A stretch of DNA of 19,900 bases from Solobacterium sp. GTDB taxonomy: Bacteria > Bacillota_I > Bacilli_A > Erysipelotrichales > Erysipelotrichaceae. The stretch covers positions 1 to 19,900 of the forward strand of contig JAFOLE010000091.1 in NCBI GenBank assembly GCA_017419465.1, written 5' to 3'. This document shows, in pieces, positions 1-8,386 of the stretch. The first letter of the stretch is position 1, and every line of letters starts with the position of its first letter. Position numbers and translations under genes: made by a program. Under the pieces are notes generated by a model. It searched no databases, had not been told where the DNA came from, and saw only the letters and a program-made list of their open reading frames with translations.

Positions 1-99
1 CAGTGCGTGAATATGATTAAGAAAATGGGAATCGATGTGGTGGCCGAACAGGAAGAATCCCTGACGGATGTCCGGATCATCATCCGCTTCCCCAAATAA
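1..99 (+). CDS. C-terminal tail of probable nucleoid occlusion protein Noc (partial)
   Basis: Only the last 32 codons are in the window, reading in frame from base 1 to the TAA at 97-99, so the start is lost. The tail has an amphipathic helix-like stretch followed by a beta-strand ending in IIIRFPK. This resembles, from memory, the C-terminal end of Bacillus Noc, a ParB paralogue that binds DNA and the membrane and blocks division over the nucleoid; its tail ends in a similar hydrophobic strand closing with IPK. Gene order supports this, because noc lies directly upstream of soj and spo0J in Bacillus. The gap to parA is 18 bases, so they are probably co-transcribed. RsmG, another common neighbour here, does not fit because its usual PRKPGxPxKxPL-type ending is absent. 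The identification is tentative given the short length. Confidence 0.5.
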   Translation, partial: QCVNMIKKMGIDVVAEQEESLTDVRIIIRFPK

Positions 100-117
100 A
101 ACGGAGATACAGAAACT

Positions 118-903
118 ATGGGGAAAATTATCGCAGTAGCGAATCAGAAAGGCGGCGTCGGAAAGACGACGACATCGATCAACCTTGCGGCGGGTCTTGC
201 CTATGCGGACAAGCGTGTCCTGCTTGTGGACTTTGACCCGCAGGGCAATGCGACCAACGGCATCGGTGCCGGAGCGGCCGGCTTTGACCATAACCACAGC
301 GTCTATCAGGTACTGATGGGAAATGACACTGTCGAACAGGATGCCATTACTCTGGATATGCCGCCGCTGGATGTGCTTCCGGCGACGATCGATCTGTCCG
401 GTGCGGACGTCGAGATGGCCTCCAACCTCTATGAGGTGGGCCGTGAACATCTTCTGAAACAGAAGCTCGACGCGGTGCGCTGGAAGTATGACTACATCAT
501 CATCGACTGCCCGCCGAGCCTCGGTCTGCTCAACACCAACGCACTGACCGCGGCGGATTCGGTCATGATTCCCGTCCAGTGCGAATACTTCGCACTCGAA
601 GGACTGACCCAGCTGCTTTCCACGATCCGGCTTGTCCAGCGGCTCTGGAACCCGCAGCTTTCCATTGAGGGCGTTCTGCTTACGATGTTCGACGTCCGGA
701 CCAAGCTCTCCGTGGAAGTCCAGCAGGAAGTGCGCAAGTACTTCAAGGAGAAGGTTTACCGGTGCTATATCCCGCGCAACGTGCGTCTTTCCGAAGCACC
801 CAGCCGCGGCGAAAGCATCTTCGAATACGACACCCGTTCCGAAGGGGCCAAGGCATATGTCGGCCTCGTCAAGGAAGTCATCGCGCAGAACGAAAAGAGG
901 TAA
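118..903 (+). CDS. parA: Chromosome partitioning ATPase ParA (Soj)
   Basis: This is a 261-residue ParA/MinD-superfamily ATPase of normal length. Near the N terminus is the deviant Walker A motif KGGVGKTT (residues 11-18), with the signature lysine of this family at 11 and the catalytic-loop lysine at 16. Walker A' follows as VDFDPQGN near residue 40, and Walker B as IIIDCPPS around 127-134. ParA dimerises on ATP, binds DNA non-specifically and works with ParB-parS complexes in segregating origin regions; in Bacillus it also controls DnaA. The ATG at 118 is preceded by a GGAG at 103-106. The gene is 3 bases upstream of parB. A chromosomal rather than plasmid ParA is inferred from the neighbouring ATP synthase operon and Noc-like tail. 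Confidence 0.96.
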   Translation: MGKIIAVANQKGGVGKTTTSINLAAGLAYADKRVLLVDFDPQGNATNGIGAGAAGFDHNHSVYQVLMGNDTVEQDAITLDMPPLDVLPATIDLSGADVEMASNLYEVGREHLLKQKLDAVRWKYDYIIIDCPPSLGLLNTNALTAADSVMIPVQCEYFALEGLTQLLSTIRLVQRLWNPQLSIEGVLLTMFDVRTKLSVEVQQEVRKYFKEKVYRCYIPRNVRLSEAPSRGESIFEYDTRSEGAKAYVGLVKEVIAQNEKR

Positions 904-906
904 CGT

Positions 907-1797
907 ATGGCAGATAAGAAAAAGAGCGGACTTGGCAGAGGACTGAATTCCATCTTCGGTTCCGATGTCGAACAGTTCCTGGAAGACATTCAGAATAACG
1001 GCGGCGATGCGCCGGGACGCAAGGAAGTGGAGATCCCGGTATCGGAGATCCGTCCGAATCCCTACCAGCCGCGTAAGGAATTTGAGGAGAAATCCCTGAA
1101 TGAACTGGCGGATTCGATCCGCCTGCACGGCATCTTTACCCCGCTGCTTGTACGGCCGAGCGTTCAGGGCTATGAGCTGATCGCGGGCGAGCGCCGTTTG
1201 CGGGCCGCAAAGATCGCAGGTTTTGCGACGGTGCCGGCAATCTCGGTGGACTTCACCGATGAAGAGATGATGGAGATTTCCCTGCTCGAAAACGTGCAGC
1301 GTGAAAACCTCAATCCGATTGAAGAAGCGGCAGCCTATGAATCACTGATCAAGCGGCTTGGCTATACGCAGGAACAGCTCGCAGAGCGGGTCGGAAAATC
1401 CCGTGAATACTGCGCAAATATGTTACGGCTGCTTAAGCTGCCGTATCCCGTTCAGGAGATGGTCACCGAAAAGCAGCTGACCATGGGTCATGTCCGTCCG
1501 CTGCTTGGACTGAATGATGAAGAGGAAATGATCGAGGCGGCGGAAAAGATCCGGAAGGAACGCATGTCCGTCCGTGAAGTCGAGCGTTATGTGAAGGAAC
1601 TCGCCGGCGGAAACAAACCGGAAAAGAAACTCCGCCATGAACCGGAAAAGGACCCGCTCATCCGGGATCTGGAAAACCGGATGACGTCAAAGCTCGGCAC
1701 GAAGGTTTCGATCAGCGGAAAGAATCTGAACATCCGGTTTACGGATACGGCCGATCTCAACCGTATTCTCGATCTGCTCGGAATGATCGAGGAGTAA
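907..1797 (+). CDS. parB: Chromosome partitioning protein ParB (Spo0J)
   Basis: A full-length ParB of 296 residues. It opens with a KKSGLGRGLNSIF segment typical of ParB N termini that stimulate ParA. The ParB/Srx nuclease-like fold follows at about 40-130 and contains the GERRLRA motif (C-motif 2), which in ParB binds CTP, and the helix segment ENVQRENLNPIEEA. A helix-turn-helix that recognises parS lies around 135-190 (YTQEQLAERVGKSREY). The last 50 residues form the dimerisation domain. ParB loads at parS, slides as a CTP-dependent clamp and recruits SMC. No canonical parS (TGTTNCACGTGAAACA type) was spotted in this window. ParB ends 3 bases before atpI. Confidence 0.96.
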   Translation: MADKKKSGLGRGLNSIFGSDVEQFLEDIQNNGGDAPGRKEVEIPVSEIRPNPYQPRKEFEEKSLNELADSIRLHGIFTPLLVRPSVQGYELIAGERRLRAAKIAGFATVPAISVDFTDEEMMEISLLENVQRENLNPIEEAAAYESLIKRLGYTQEQLAERVGKSREYCANMLRLLKLPYPVQEMVTEKQLTMGHVRPLLGLNDEEEMIEAAEKIRKERMSVREVERYVKELAGGNKPEKKLRHEPEKDPLIRDLENRMTSKLGTKVSISGKNLNIRFTDTADLNRILDLLGMIEE

Positions 1798-1800
1798 CGC

Positions 1801-2166
1801 ATGTCACTGCGTCACCCGGACAGCCGCTTCATGCGGTATAGTATCTATGGGTTTCTGCTCATCGGCATTCTCTTGTGTTTCTGGAAACGGCCGGTCGGGC
1901 TGGGCATGATCGCAGGCACGGTGCTTTCGGTCATAATCTATGAATGGAACGTGCATTACTGGAACAGGGTGATGGACCGGCGCACTGCCGGAAAGTTCAC
2001 CGGACTTCCGCATTTTCTCATCAACTTCGCCCTGATGGGCGGAATTCTGCTGTATGCGGTAAACAATTCGGGCATTTTGAATATTTTTTCAACTGCAGTG
2101 GGACTAACGGCGGTAAAATCCGCTATTATTATCAGTGAATTATTCAAGCGAAAGGAGGCGGTGTGA
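1801..2166 (+). CDS. atpI: ATP synthase-associated membrane protein AtpI
   Basis: A 121-residue hydrophobic protein at the head of the atp operon. Four membrane segments can be seen: about residues 12-28, 32-48, 65-85 and 92-112. It has no motif that proves function by itself. The call rests on size, topology and position directly ahead of the a subunit, where AtpI (subunit I) is found in most operons. AtpI is not part of the final enzyme; it is reported to help c-ring assembly and possibly cation uptake. It starts 3 bases after parB and its TGA shares one base with the atpB ATG. The last 100 bases are more AT-rich than the rest of the gene. Confidence 0.75.
   Translation: MSLRHPDSRFMRYSIYGFLLIGILLCFWKRPVGLGMIAGTVLSVIIYEWNVHYWNRVMDRRTAGKFTGLPHFLINFALMGGILLYAVNNSGILNIFSTAVGLTAVKSAIIISELFKRKEAV
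2153..2158 (+). promoter_or_regulatory. Ribosome binding site deciding the atpB start
   Basis: A perfect AGGAGG lies inside the end of atpI. It is 7 bases from the ATG at 2166 but only 4 bases from the in-frame GTG at 2163. The spacing favours the ATG, so AtpB begins MKIQS and the two genes overlap by one base (TGATG). Confidence 0.8.
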
Positions 2167-2876
2167 TGAAAATACAGTCAGATGTATATGTCATTATTCT
2201 TCTGACCGTCATTCTCGGCATCGGCATCATTCTTCTGTCAAAGAAAATTGATAAGGCAGATCCCCTGGCAGAGCCGAAGGGAATTATCCTGCCGGTGATC
2301 CTCGGCGTACAGATGGTCCACCGCAGTGTCACGGACAATGTCGGTGAAAAGACCGCAGATATTCTTACCCCGTACATCCTGGTGCTGTGGGTATATATCT
2401 TCTGTTCGAATACGATCTCGCTGTTCGGACTGAATTCTCCGACGTCCAATCTTTCCGTCACGCTGTTTCTCGCCTTTATCACCTGGCTGCTGATTCAGAT
2501 CACGGAACTGAAGTATCAGGGCATCAAGGGTTACCTGCACGGATTCCTCGAGCCGATCGCGGTGATGCTGCCGATGAATATCATCGGCAAGTTCTCCACG
2601 ATGATCTCGATGTCGATCCGTCTGTTCGGAAACATTCTGTGCGGAACGATTATGATGCAGCTGATTTACGGAGCGACCCAGGGTCTCTCCAATATGATCG
2701 GAAAGCTCTTCGGGGCAGACAACGTGTTCAACTTCATGGCGCCGGTAATCGCGCCGGTGCTGCACGCGTACTTCGATCTGTTCTCCGGCTTCATTCAGAC
2801 GCTGGTATTTGTCACATTAACAATGGTCCTCATCGGAAACGACATGCCCGAAGAGGTCAGAAAAGGTATCGCATAG
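2166..2876 (+). CDS. atpB: F1Fo ATP synthase subunit a
   Basis: A 236-residue polytopic membrane protein forming the ion half-channels next to the c-ring. The essential stator arginine is in the segment SMSIRLFGN (Arg at about residue 152), followed by the conserved helix that packs against the rotor. The C-terminal part FSGFIQTLVFVTLTMVLIG is the usual last helix with its Gln. About five to six membrane helices are visible. Start chosen by Shine-Dalgarno spacing (see 2153-2158). Downstream atpE begins 12 bases after the stop. The length is typical of Firmicute a subunits. Confidence 0.95.
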   Translation: MKIQSDVYVIILLTVILGIGIILLSKKIDKADPLAEPKGIILPVILGVQMVHRSVTDNVGEKTADILTPYILVLWVYIFCSNTISLFGLNSPTSNLSVTLFLAFITWLLIQITELKYQGIKGYLHGFLEPIAVMLPMNIIGKFSTMISMSIRLFGNILCGTIMMQLIYGATQGLSNMIGKLFGADNVFNFMAPVIAPVLHAYFDLFSGFIQTLVFVTLTMVLIGNDMPEEVRKGIA

Positions 2877-2888
2877 GGAGGATAAATT

Positions 2889-3128
2889 ATGGATATCAAT
2901 AAGGGTTTAATTGCCATTGGCGCAGGACTCGCAGTTTGTGCCGGTATGATGACCGGTCTTGGTGAAGGTACTGCCGCTGCACACGCGTGTGACGCGATCG
3001 GAAAAAATCCGGAAGCGGAGTCGAAGATCCGTTCGACAATGATTCTCGGTATCGCGCTTTCTGAGACCTGCGCGATTTACGGACTGCTGGTTTCCATCCT
3101 GCTGATGTTCGTATATCCGAGCCTGTAA
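2889..3128 (+). CDS. atpE: F1Fo ATP synthase subunit c, two-carboxylate (probable Na+) type
   Basis: A 79-residue hairpin of two membrane helices, the unit of the rotor ring. The polar loop is GKNPEAESK (38-46). The ion-binding carboxylate in helix 2 is Glu59, in the context LSETCAIYG, with Thr60 and Tyr64 at the positions used in sodium-binding rings (Ser/Thr after Glu, then Tyr five residues on). In helix 1 the segment GLGEGTAA places Glu26 where the Ilyobacter Na+ rotor has Gln32. A pair of carboxylates at these two positions is known from the Fusobacterium nucleatum Na+ rotor. Sodium coupling is therefore inferred rather than shown. GGGAGG at 2876-2881, 7 bases upstream of the ATG, gives strong translation, as expected for the most abundant subunit. 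Confidence 0.95.
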   Translation: MDINKGLIAIGAGLAVCAGMMTGLGEGTAAAHACDAIGKNPEAESKIRSTMILGIALSETCAIYGLLVSILLMFVYPSL

Positions 3129-3146
3129 TACGGAGACAGAGACACA

Positions 3147-3659
3147 ATGATTGATGTCGACATCGTAGGACAGCTGGTACCCAATCCTGTGACGATGATC
3201 GTACAGCTCTGCAGTACGCTCGTACTGTTTCTCATGATGAGGAAATTCCTCTGGAGTTCCGTAAAGGAATTCCTCGCAAAGCGCGGTGAGAAAATGCAGG
3301 AAGACCTTGCGGCGGGTGAACAGGCGCGTCAGGCGGCGGAGAGTGACCGTGAAGCGGCAGCTCTTCAGCTGAAGAACGCGGGAAGCCGGTCCGAGGAAAT
3401 CGTTGCGGCGGCGGTGAAGGAAGCCGGAAGCCGCAAGGAAAGCATTCTTGCGGAAGCCAACAAGGAAGCGGACATGGTCCGTAAAAAGGCGCGCGAGCAG
3501 ATGCAGGCGGAACGGGATGCCATGTACAGTGATATGCAGAGGGAGATGGTCGAGGTTGCGATGGCAGCCGCCGGCAAGCTCCTTGCGAAAGACAGTGCAG
3601 AGGAACTGGACGAAAAGGCAATCGATGCCTTTGTGAAGGAAGCGACCGATGGCGAATGA
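3147..3659 (+). CDS. atpF: F1Fo ATP synthase subunit b
   Basis: A 170-residue peripheral-stalk subunit. One membrane helix sits near the N terminus (about residues 14-32, MIVQLCSTLVLFLMM). A long, highly charged and alanine-rich helix follows from about 35 to 155, suited to a coiled-coil dimer that links Fo to subunit delta. The ATG is 18 bases after atpE with a CGGAG at 3131-3135. The gene overlaps atpH by 11 bases. Confidence 0.94.
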   Translation: MIDVDIVGQLVPNPVTMIVQLCSTLVLFLMMRKFLWSSVKEFLAKRGEKMQEDLAAGEQARQAAESDREAAALQLKNAGSRSEEIVAAAVKEAGSRKESILAEANKEADMVRKKAREQMQAERDAMYSDMQREMVEVAMAAAGKLLAKDSAEELDEKAIDAFVKEATDGE

Positions 3660-4191
3660 TGTTGCGGGCCGCTATGCCGAAGCGCTGTTTCAGCTGTCAA
3701 AAGAGAATAACGTGATTGCGGAGCGGAAGGAAGAAGCCGAAGTGATCCTTGCGGAATTTCTGGCGAACCCTGAGCTTGCCGGTTTTTTCCGTGCCGTGCA
3801 GATCAGCCGGCCGGAGAAGAAGGAGCTCATCGATCGCTGCTTCGAGTCCTTTCTTCCGGATACCGTGAATTTTCTGAAGCTTCTGGTCGATAAAGACCGG
3901 ATGTATTATCTGCGTCCGATTCTCGAAGAGTTTATCCGCAGGGCGGATGAAGACCTCGGAATCGAGACCGCAACGGTTTCCAGTGCACGGAAACTGGATG
4001 AAGCACAGCTTGCGAAAATCAGGACTGCGCTTGAAACGAAGACCGGCAAGCAGATCAAGCTCATAAACAAGATCGATGAGTCCCTGATTGCGGGTATTAA
4101 AGTAACTGCCGGCACAACGGTTACCGATGTATCGGTGGCACGGCAGATTGAAGAGATGAAGGAAACACTCCTGAAAGGAGGAATCAGATGA
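3649..4191 (+). CDS. atpH: F1Fo ATP synthase subunit delta
   Basis: A 180-residue OSCP/delta subunit that joins the b stalk to the top of the alpha3beta3 head. The N-terminal six-helix domain begins MANDVAGRYAEALFQL, a typical family opening. The C-terminal domain contains the family's conserved strand and turn, ESLIAGIKVTAG (about residues 144-155), which matches the usual 'P-x-L-I-G-G-I-V' type motif. The start codon lies within the last 11 bases of atpF, so the two are probably translationally coupled. It overlaps atpA by 4 bases (ATGA). Confidence 0.94.
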   Translation: MANDVAGRYAEALFQLSKENNVIAERKEEAEVILAEFLANPELAGFFRAVQISRPEKKELIDRCFESFLPDTVNFLKLLVDKDRMYYLRPILEEFIRRADEDLGIETATVSSARKLDEAQLAKIRTALETKTGKQIKLINKIDESLIAGIKVTAGTTVTDVSVARQIEEMKETLLKGGIR

Positions 4192-5711
4192 AACAGATCA
4201 GACCGGAAGAGATCAGCTCTCTGATCAAGGAACAGATTAAAAACTATGGTCAGAAGATCCATTCGGATGATGTCGGTTACGTCATCAGCACCGGTGACGG
4301 AATCGCGATGGTTCAGGGTATTGACCAGGCGATGAGCGGTGAGCTGCTGGAACTGCCGCACGGCGTTTTCGGCATGGTGCTCAACCTGGAAGAAGACCAT
4401 ATCGGTATCGTTCTGCTCGGTGATGACACGATGATCAAGGAAGGCGACGAAGTGCGCCGCACCGGACGCATCGTGGAAGTGCCGGTCGGAGACGGCATGC
4501 TGGGAAGAGTTGTTAACGCGCTCGGCCAGCCGATCGACAACCGCGGACCGATTGAATACACCAAGACCCGTCCGGTAGAACGTGTTGCGCCGGGTGTCAT
4601 GACCCGTAAGGGCGTCAACCAGCCGCTGATGACCGGACTCAAGATCATCGACAGTATGATCCCGATCGGAAAAGGTCAGCGTGAGCTCATCATCGGCGAC
4701 CGTGAAACCGGTAAGACCGCGATTGCGATCGATACGATCATCAACCAGAAGGGCAAGAACGTGAACTGCATTTACGTTGCGATCGGCCAGAAGGAATCCA
4801 CCGTTGCCCGTCTTGTGCAGAAGCTGCGCGAGAACGATGCGATGGAATATACGACAATCGTCAATGCGTCCGCTTCCGAGTCCGCTCCTCAGCAGTATCT
4901 TGCGCCGTATGCAGGATGCGCGATCGGTGAGGAATGGATGGAACAGGGCAAGGACGTTCTCATCGTTTATGATGACCTGTCCAAGCATGCGGTTGCCTAC
5001 CGTACCATGTCGCTTCTGCTCAGAAGACCGCCGGGACGTGAAGCTTATCCGGGTGATGTCTTCTACCTGCATTCCCGTCTGCTCGAACGTGCAGCGAAGC
5101 TCAGTGATGAACTCGGCGGCGGCTCGTTGACCGCACTTCCGATCATTGAGACGCAGGCCGGTGACATTTCGGCTTACATTCCGACCAATGTCATCTCCAT
5201 CACCGACGGTCAGATCTTCCTGCAGACCGACCTGTTTGCGTCGGGTATCCGTCCGGCCGTTGATTCGGGTCTGTCCGTATCCCGTGTCGGTTCGCATGCC
5301 CAGACCAAGGCGATGAAGAAGGTTTCCTCCTCGCTGAAGCTTGACCTTGCGCAGTACCACGAAATGCTGGCATTTGCGCAGTTCGGTTCGGATCTTGACC
5401 CGACCACCAAGAAGATTATTGACCACGGTACAAAGCTGACCGAGCTGCTCAAGCAGCCGCAGTATCAGCCGATGTCCATGGCGGAACAGGTACTGACCCT
5501 CTATGCCGCAAAGAACGGTGTCATCGACACCATTCCTGCGGAAGACATGGCAGAGTTTGAAAAACTCCTGCACCGGACATTCAAAGAGGAATTCGCCGAT
5601 GTCGTCGATGAGATCGAGCGCACCGGAGAAATCAGCGATGAGCTGGACGGCCGCATCAAAGCCGGCATGGATGCCGTACTCGAACATTACCGTCTGGTAA
5701 AGGGAGCGTAG
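4188..5711 (+). CDS. atpA: F1Fo ATP synthase subunit alpha
   Basis: A 507-residue alpha subunit of normal length, forming the non-catalytic nucleotide sites of the F1 head. The Walker A motif is GDRETGKT at 170-177. The Walker B region is VLIVYDDLSKHA, and the arginine-finger region appears as SGLSVSRVGSHAQ near residue 370. The beta-barrel domain occupies the first ~95 residues and the helical domain the end. AGGAGG at 4176-4181 is 6 bases before the ATG, and the ATG overlaps the atpH stop. No unusual insertions are seen. Confidence 0.98.
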   Translation: MKQIRPEEISSLIKEQIKNYGQKIHSDDVGYVISTGDGIAMVQGIDQAMSGELLELPHGVFGMVLNLEEDHIGIVLLGDDTMIKEGDEVRRTGRIVEVPVGDGMLGRVVNALGQPIDNRGPIEYTKTRPVERVAPGVMTRKGVNQPLMTGLKIIDSMIPIGKGQRELIIGDRETGKTAIAIDTIINQKGKNVNCIYVAIGQKESTVARLVQKLRENDAMEYTTIVNASASESAPQQYLAPYAGCAIGEEWMEQGKDVLIVYDDLSKHAVAYRTMSLLLRRPPGREAYPGDVFYLHSRLLERAAKLSDELGGGSLTALPIIETQAGDISAYIPTNVISITDGQIFLQTDLFASGIRPAVDSGLSVSRVGSHAQTKAMKKVSSSLKLDLAQYHEMLAFAQFGSDLDPTTKKIIDHGTKLTELLKQPQYQPMSMAEQVLTLYAAKNGVIDTIPAEDMAEFEKLLHRTFKEEFADVVDEIERTGEISDELDGRIKAGMDAVLEHYRLVKGA

Positions 5712-5712
5712 T

Positions 5713-6558
5713 ATGCAGTCGATGCAGGCACTGCGCACCCGGATCCGCTCGGTAAACTCCACCCGCAAGATCACCAAGGCCATGGAGATGATCGCCAATG
5801 CGAAACTCTTCCGCCAGCGTGCTGCGATGGAGGCCAACCGGGAATACGCGATGCGTCTGCGGGAAACCGTCAACGAGATCGTTGCGAACAACCCGGGGAT
5901 CGACAGTCCGTACATGCAGAAGGGAAACACCGACAAAAAGGTGACGATCGTCTTCTGCAGTGACATGGGATTATGCGGTGCGTACAACATGAATATCATG
6001 CGGTATGTCAAGGATACCCTGACCAAGGATGACCCGATCTTCCTGGTCGGTACATCCCTGTACCGGACCATGACGGAGAACGGATACAAACTCCTGAACA
6101 AGGAGCCGGTATCCACGGATGCGGTAACGCCGCAGAAGATCCGGGAATACATCCAGGCTGCGATGGAGATGTACTTCCACCATGAGTTCGGCACCCTGCA
6201 GCTGATCCGGACCCGCTTCGTGAACACGATGTCCTTCCGGCCGGAAACACTGCAGCTTCTGCCGTGTGAGCTTGAGAAACAGGAAGTGAAGGAAGGCCCG
6301 CAGGCGGAAACCCTGTTTGAGCCGAATGCGGAAACGATTCTCAACGAGATCATGCCCATGATGCTGGCGGATATGGTCTACAGCGCATGGATGGAATCCG
6401 CAACCAGTGAACAGGGAAGCCGGCGTATGGCCATGAAGACGGCTACCGACAACGCAGATGAACTCAGCAGTGAACTGCTGCTGGAATATAACAAAGCCAG
6501 ACAGGCTGCGATTACCCAGGAGATCACCGAAATCGTCGGCGGCTCCGAAGCAGTCTGA
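5713..6558 (+). CDS. atpG: F1Fo ATP synthase subunit gamma
   Basis: A 281-residue central-stalk subunit. The two coiled-coil ends that fill the F1 cavity are clear: the N-terminal RSVNSTRKITKAMEMIANAK and the C-terminal RRMAMKTATDNADEL followed by NKARQAAITQEITEIVGG. The Rossmann-like middle contains FCSDMGLCGAYN near residue 80. It rotates inside alpha3beta3 to couple ion flow to catalysis. It begins one base after the atpA stop, using a GGAG within the end of atpA. Confidence 0.97.
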   Translation: MQSMQALRTRIRSVNSTRKITKAMEMIANAKLFRQRAAMEANREYAMRLRETVNEIVANNPGIDSPYMQKGNTDKKVTIVFCSDMGLCGAYNMNIMRYVKDTLTKDDPIFLVGTSLYRTMTENGYKLLNKEPVSTDAVTPQKIREYIQAAMEMYFHHEFGTLQLIRTRFVNTMSFRPETLQLLPCELEKQEVKEGPQAETLFEPNAETILNEIMPMMLADMVYSAWMESATSEQGSRRMAMKTATDNADELSSELLLEYNKARQAAITQEITEIVGGSEAV

Positions 6559-6576
6559 TACAAGGAGACTGACGTT

Positions 6577-7971
6577 ATGAGTGAAACAGGAAAAATTGTA
6601 CAGGTCATCGGACCGGTCGTTGATATCCGGTTTACATCGGATCATCTCCCTGCGATCCGGAATGCGATTCACATCACATTCCCGGACGGCAAGCAGATGA
6701 CCGTCGAAGTAGCCCAGCATGTCGGTGATGATATTGTCCGCTGCATCGCGATGAGCAGCACGGACGGTCTTGTCCGCGGCATGGACTGCGTCGATACCGG
6801 AGCGCCGATCACGGTGCCGGTCGGCGAGGAAGTACTCGGACGCATGTTCAACGTCCTCGGTGAACCGATCGACGGACTCGGACCGGTTGAGGCAAAGGTT
6901 CATATGCCGATTCACCGGGAAGCTCCGACCTTCGCCCAGCAGCAGACTTCCACGGAAATTCTCGAAACCGGAATCAAGGTCATTGACCTCCTCTGCCCGT
7001 ACAACAAGGGCGGCAAGGTCGGTCTCTTCGGCGGTGCCGGTGTCGGAAAAACCGTTCTGATGCAGGAACTGATCCACAATATCGCAATCGAGCACGGCGG
7101 ACGTTCTGTCGTTGCGGGTGTCGGTGAGCGTACCCGCGAAGGAAACGACATGTACTTCGAAATGAAGGAATCCGGCGTTCTCAAGAATACCGTTCTTACC
7201 TACGGTCAGATGAATGAATCTCCGGGTGCCCGTATGCGTGTCGCGCTCTCCGCGCTGACCATGGCGGAGTACTTCCGTGACAAGGAGCACCAGGACGTTC
7301 TTCTCTTTATCGACAACATCTTCCGTTTTACCCAGGCAGGTTCGGAAGTATCCGCGCTGCTCGGCCGTATGCCGAGTGCCGTCGGTTACCAGCCGACACT
7401 GGCAACGGAAATGGGCCAGCTTCAGGAGCGTATCACATCCACCGATGACGGTTCGATCACATCCGTTCAGGCAATCTATGTCCCGGCAGATGACCTGACC
7501 GACCCGGCTCCTGCGACTGCCTTCTCGCACCTTGACGCAAAGACGGTTCTTGACCGTGGTATTGCGGCGCTTGGTATCTACCCGGCGGTTGACCCGCTCG
7601 GTTCCGGTTCCCGTAACCTGGACCCGCTGGTCATCGGTGAGGAACACTACCAGGTTGCCCGTCAGGTCCAGCAGATCCTACAGAGATACAAGGAACTGCA
7701 GGATATCATCGCCATCCTCGGTATGGACGAGCTTGGTGAGGATGACCGCAAGATCGTCAACCGTGCAAGACGTATCCGTAACTTCCTGTCCCAGCCGTTT
7801 GCGGTTGCGGAACAGTTCAGCGGCCTGCCCGGCAAGTATGTGCCGGTCAAGGACACCGTCCGTTCCTTCCGTGAAATCCTGGATGGGAAATATGATGATC
7901 TTCCGGAGGCTGCGTTCATGAGCGTCGGCACGATTGAAGACGTCGTCGCCAAGGCAGAGAGCCTCAAATGA
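6577..7971 (+). CDS. atpD: F1Fo ATP synthase subunit beta (catalytic)
   Basis: A 464-residue catalytic subunit. The P-loop is GGAGVGKT at 152-159, followed by the catalytic-glutamate segment GVGERTREGNDMY, and Walker B as VLLFIDNIFRF. The catch-loop motif is MDELGEDDR, a conservative variant of the usual DELSEEDK. It makes or hydrolyses ATP at the three catalytic sites; in a fermentative anaerobe the complex may run mainly as an ATP-driven ion pump (inference). AAGGAG at 6562-6567 precedes the ATG. It overlaps atpC by 4 bases. Confidence 0.98.
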   Translation: MSETGKIVQVIGPVVDIRFTSDHLPAIRNAIHITFPDGKQMTVEVAQHVGDDIVRCIAMSSTDGLVRGMDCVDTGAPITVPVGEEVLGRMFNVLGEPIDGLGPVEAKVHMPIHREAPTFAQQQTSTEILETGIKVIDLLCPYNKGGKVGLFGGAGVGKTVLMQELIHNIAIEHGGRSVVAGVGERTREGNDMYFEMKESGVLKNTVLTYGQMNESPGARMRVALSALTMAEYFRDKEHQDVLLFIDNIFRFTQAGSEVSALLGRMPSAVGYQPTLATEMGQLQERITSTDDGSITSVQAIYVPADDLTDPAPATAFSHLDAKTVLDRGIAALGIYPAVDPLGSGSRNLDPLVIGEEHYQVARQVQQILQRYKELQDIIAILGMDELGEDDRKIVNRARRIRNFLSQPFAVAEQFSGLPGKYVPVKDTVRSFREILDGKYDDLPEAAFMSVGTIEDVVAKAESLK

Positions 7972-8366
7972 GTGTGATTCATCTCCGGGTCGTAACCCCG
8001 GAAGGAATCTATAAGGAGTTCGACACCCCGTATCTGAACTTTCAGTCCACGGACGGGGACCGCGGAATCCTGCCGAACCATATGCCTCTGGTTACTTCCC
8101 TGCGAATCGGAAAGATGACCTGTGAGGAAGACGGCAAGCGGGAACTCTACGCGGTGGCAGGCGGTCTGTTATATTTCCGCGATAATCTCGCGGAGATTCT
8201 GACCGATGCGATCGAGCGCAGTGATGAGATCGATGAAGAACGTGCCAAAGCAGCCCAGCAGCGTGCCGAAGAACGTCTGAAATCCGGAAGCGGAAACATT
8301 GACGTGAAGCGTGCCCAGCTCTCACTGGCGCGTGCCATGAACCGTCTCACGGTAGCCGGACTCTGA
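7968..8366 (+). CDS. atpC: F1Fo ATP synthase subunit epsilon
   Basis: A 132-residue foot subunit. The N-terminal beta-sandwich is recognisable from VIHLRVVTPEGIYKEF, the DGDRGILPNHMPLVTSL loop and the AVAGGLLYFRDN strand. The C-terminal two-helix domain, rich in Ala, Glu and Arg, is complete (about 88-132) and can regulate ATP hydrolysis in this family. The ATG overlaps the atpD TGA (ATGA). It is the last gene of the operon, closed by a strong terminator about 20 bases on. Confidence 0.95.
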   Translation: MSVIHLRVVTPEGIYKEFDTPYLNFQSTDGDRGILPNHMPLVTSLRIGKMTCEEDGKRELYAVAGGLLYFRDNLAEILTDAIERSDEIDEERAKAAQQRAEERLKSGSGNIDVKRAQLSLARAMNRLTVAGL

Positions 8367-8386
8367 GTTACGATTGATTATGAATG

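Noticed and set aside
1..1800. Search for a parS site near parAB
   Set aside because: No sequence close to the TGTTNCACGTGAAACA consensus was seen by eye here or elsewhere in the window.
2163..2165. GTG start for atpB
   Set aside because: Only 4 bases from AGGAGG; the ATG at 2166 has ideal spacing.
3906..6359. An 817-residue open frame antisense to atpH, atpA and atpG
   Set aside because: It lies opposite well-proven genes and has no recognisable domain; it is produced by the strong codon bias of the atp genes.
5971..7647. A 558-residue open frame antisense to atpG and atpD
   Set aside because: Same cause: a codon-bias shadow of two certain genes, with no domain or upstream signals.
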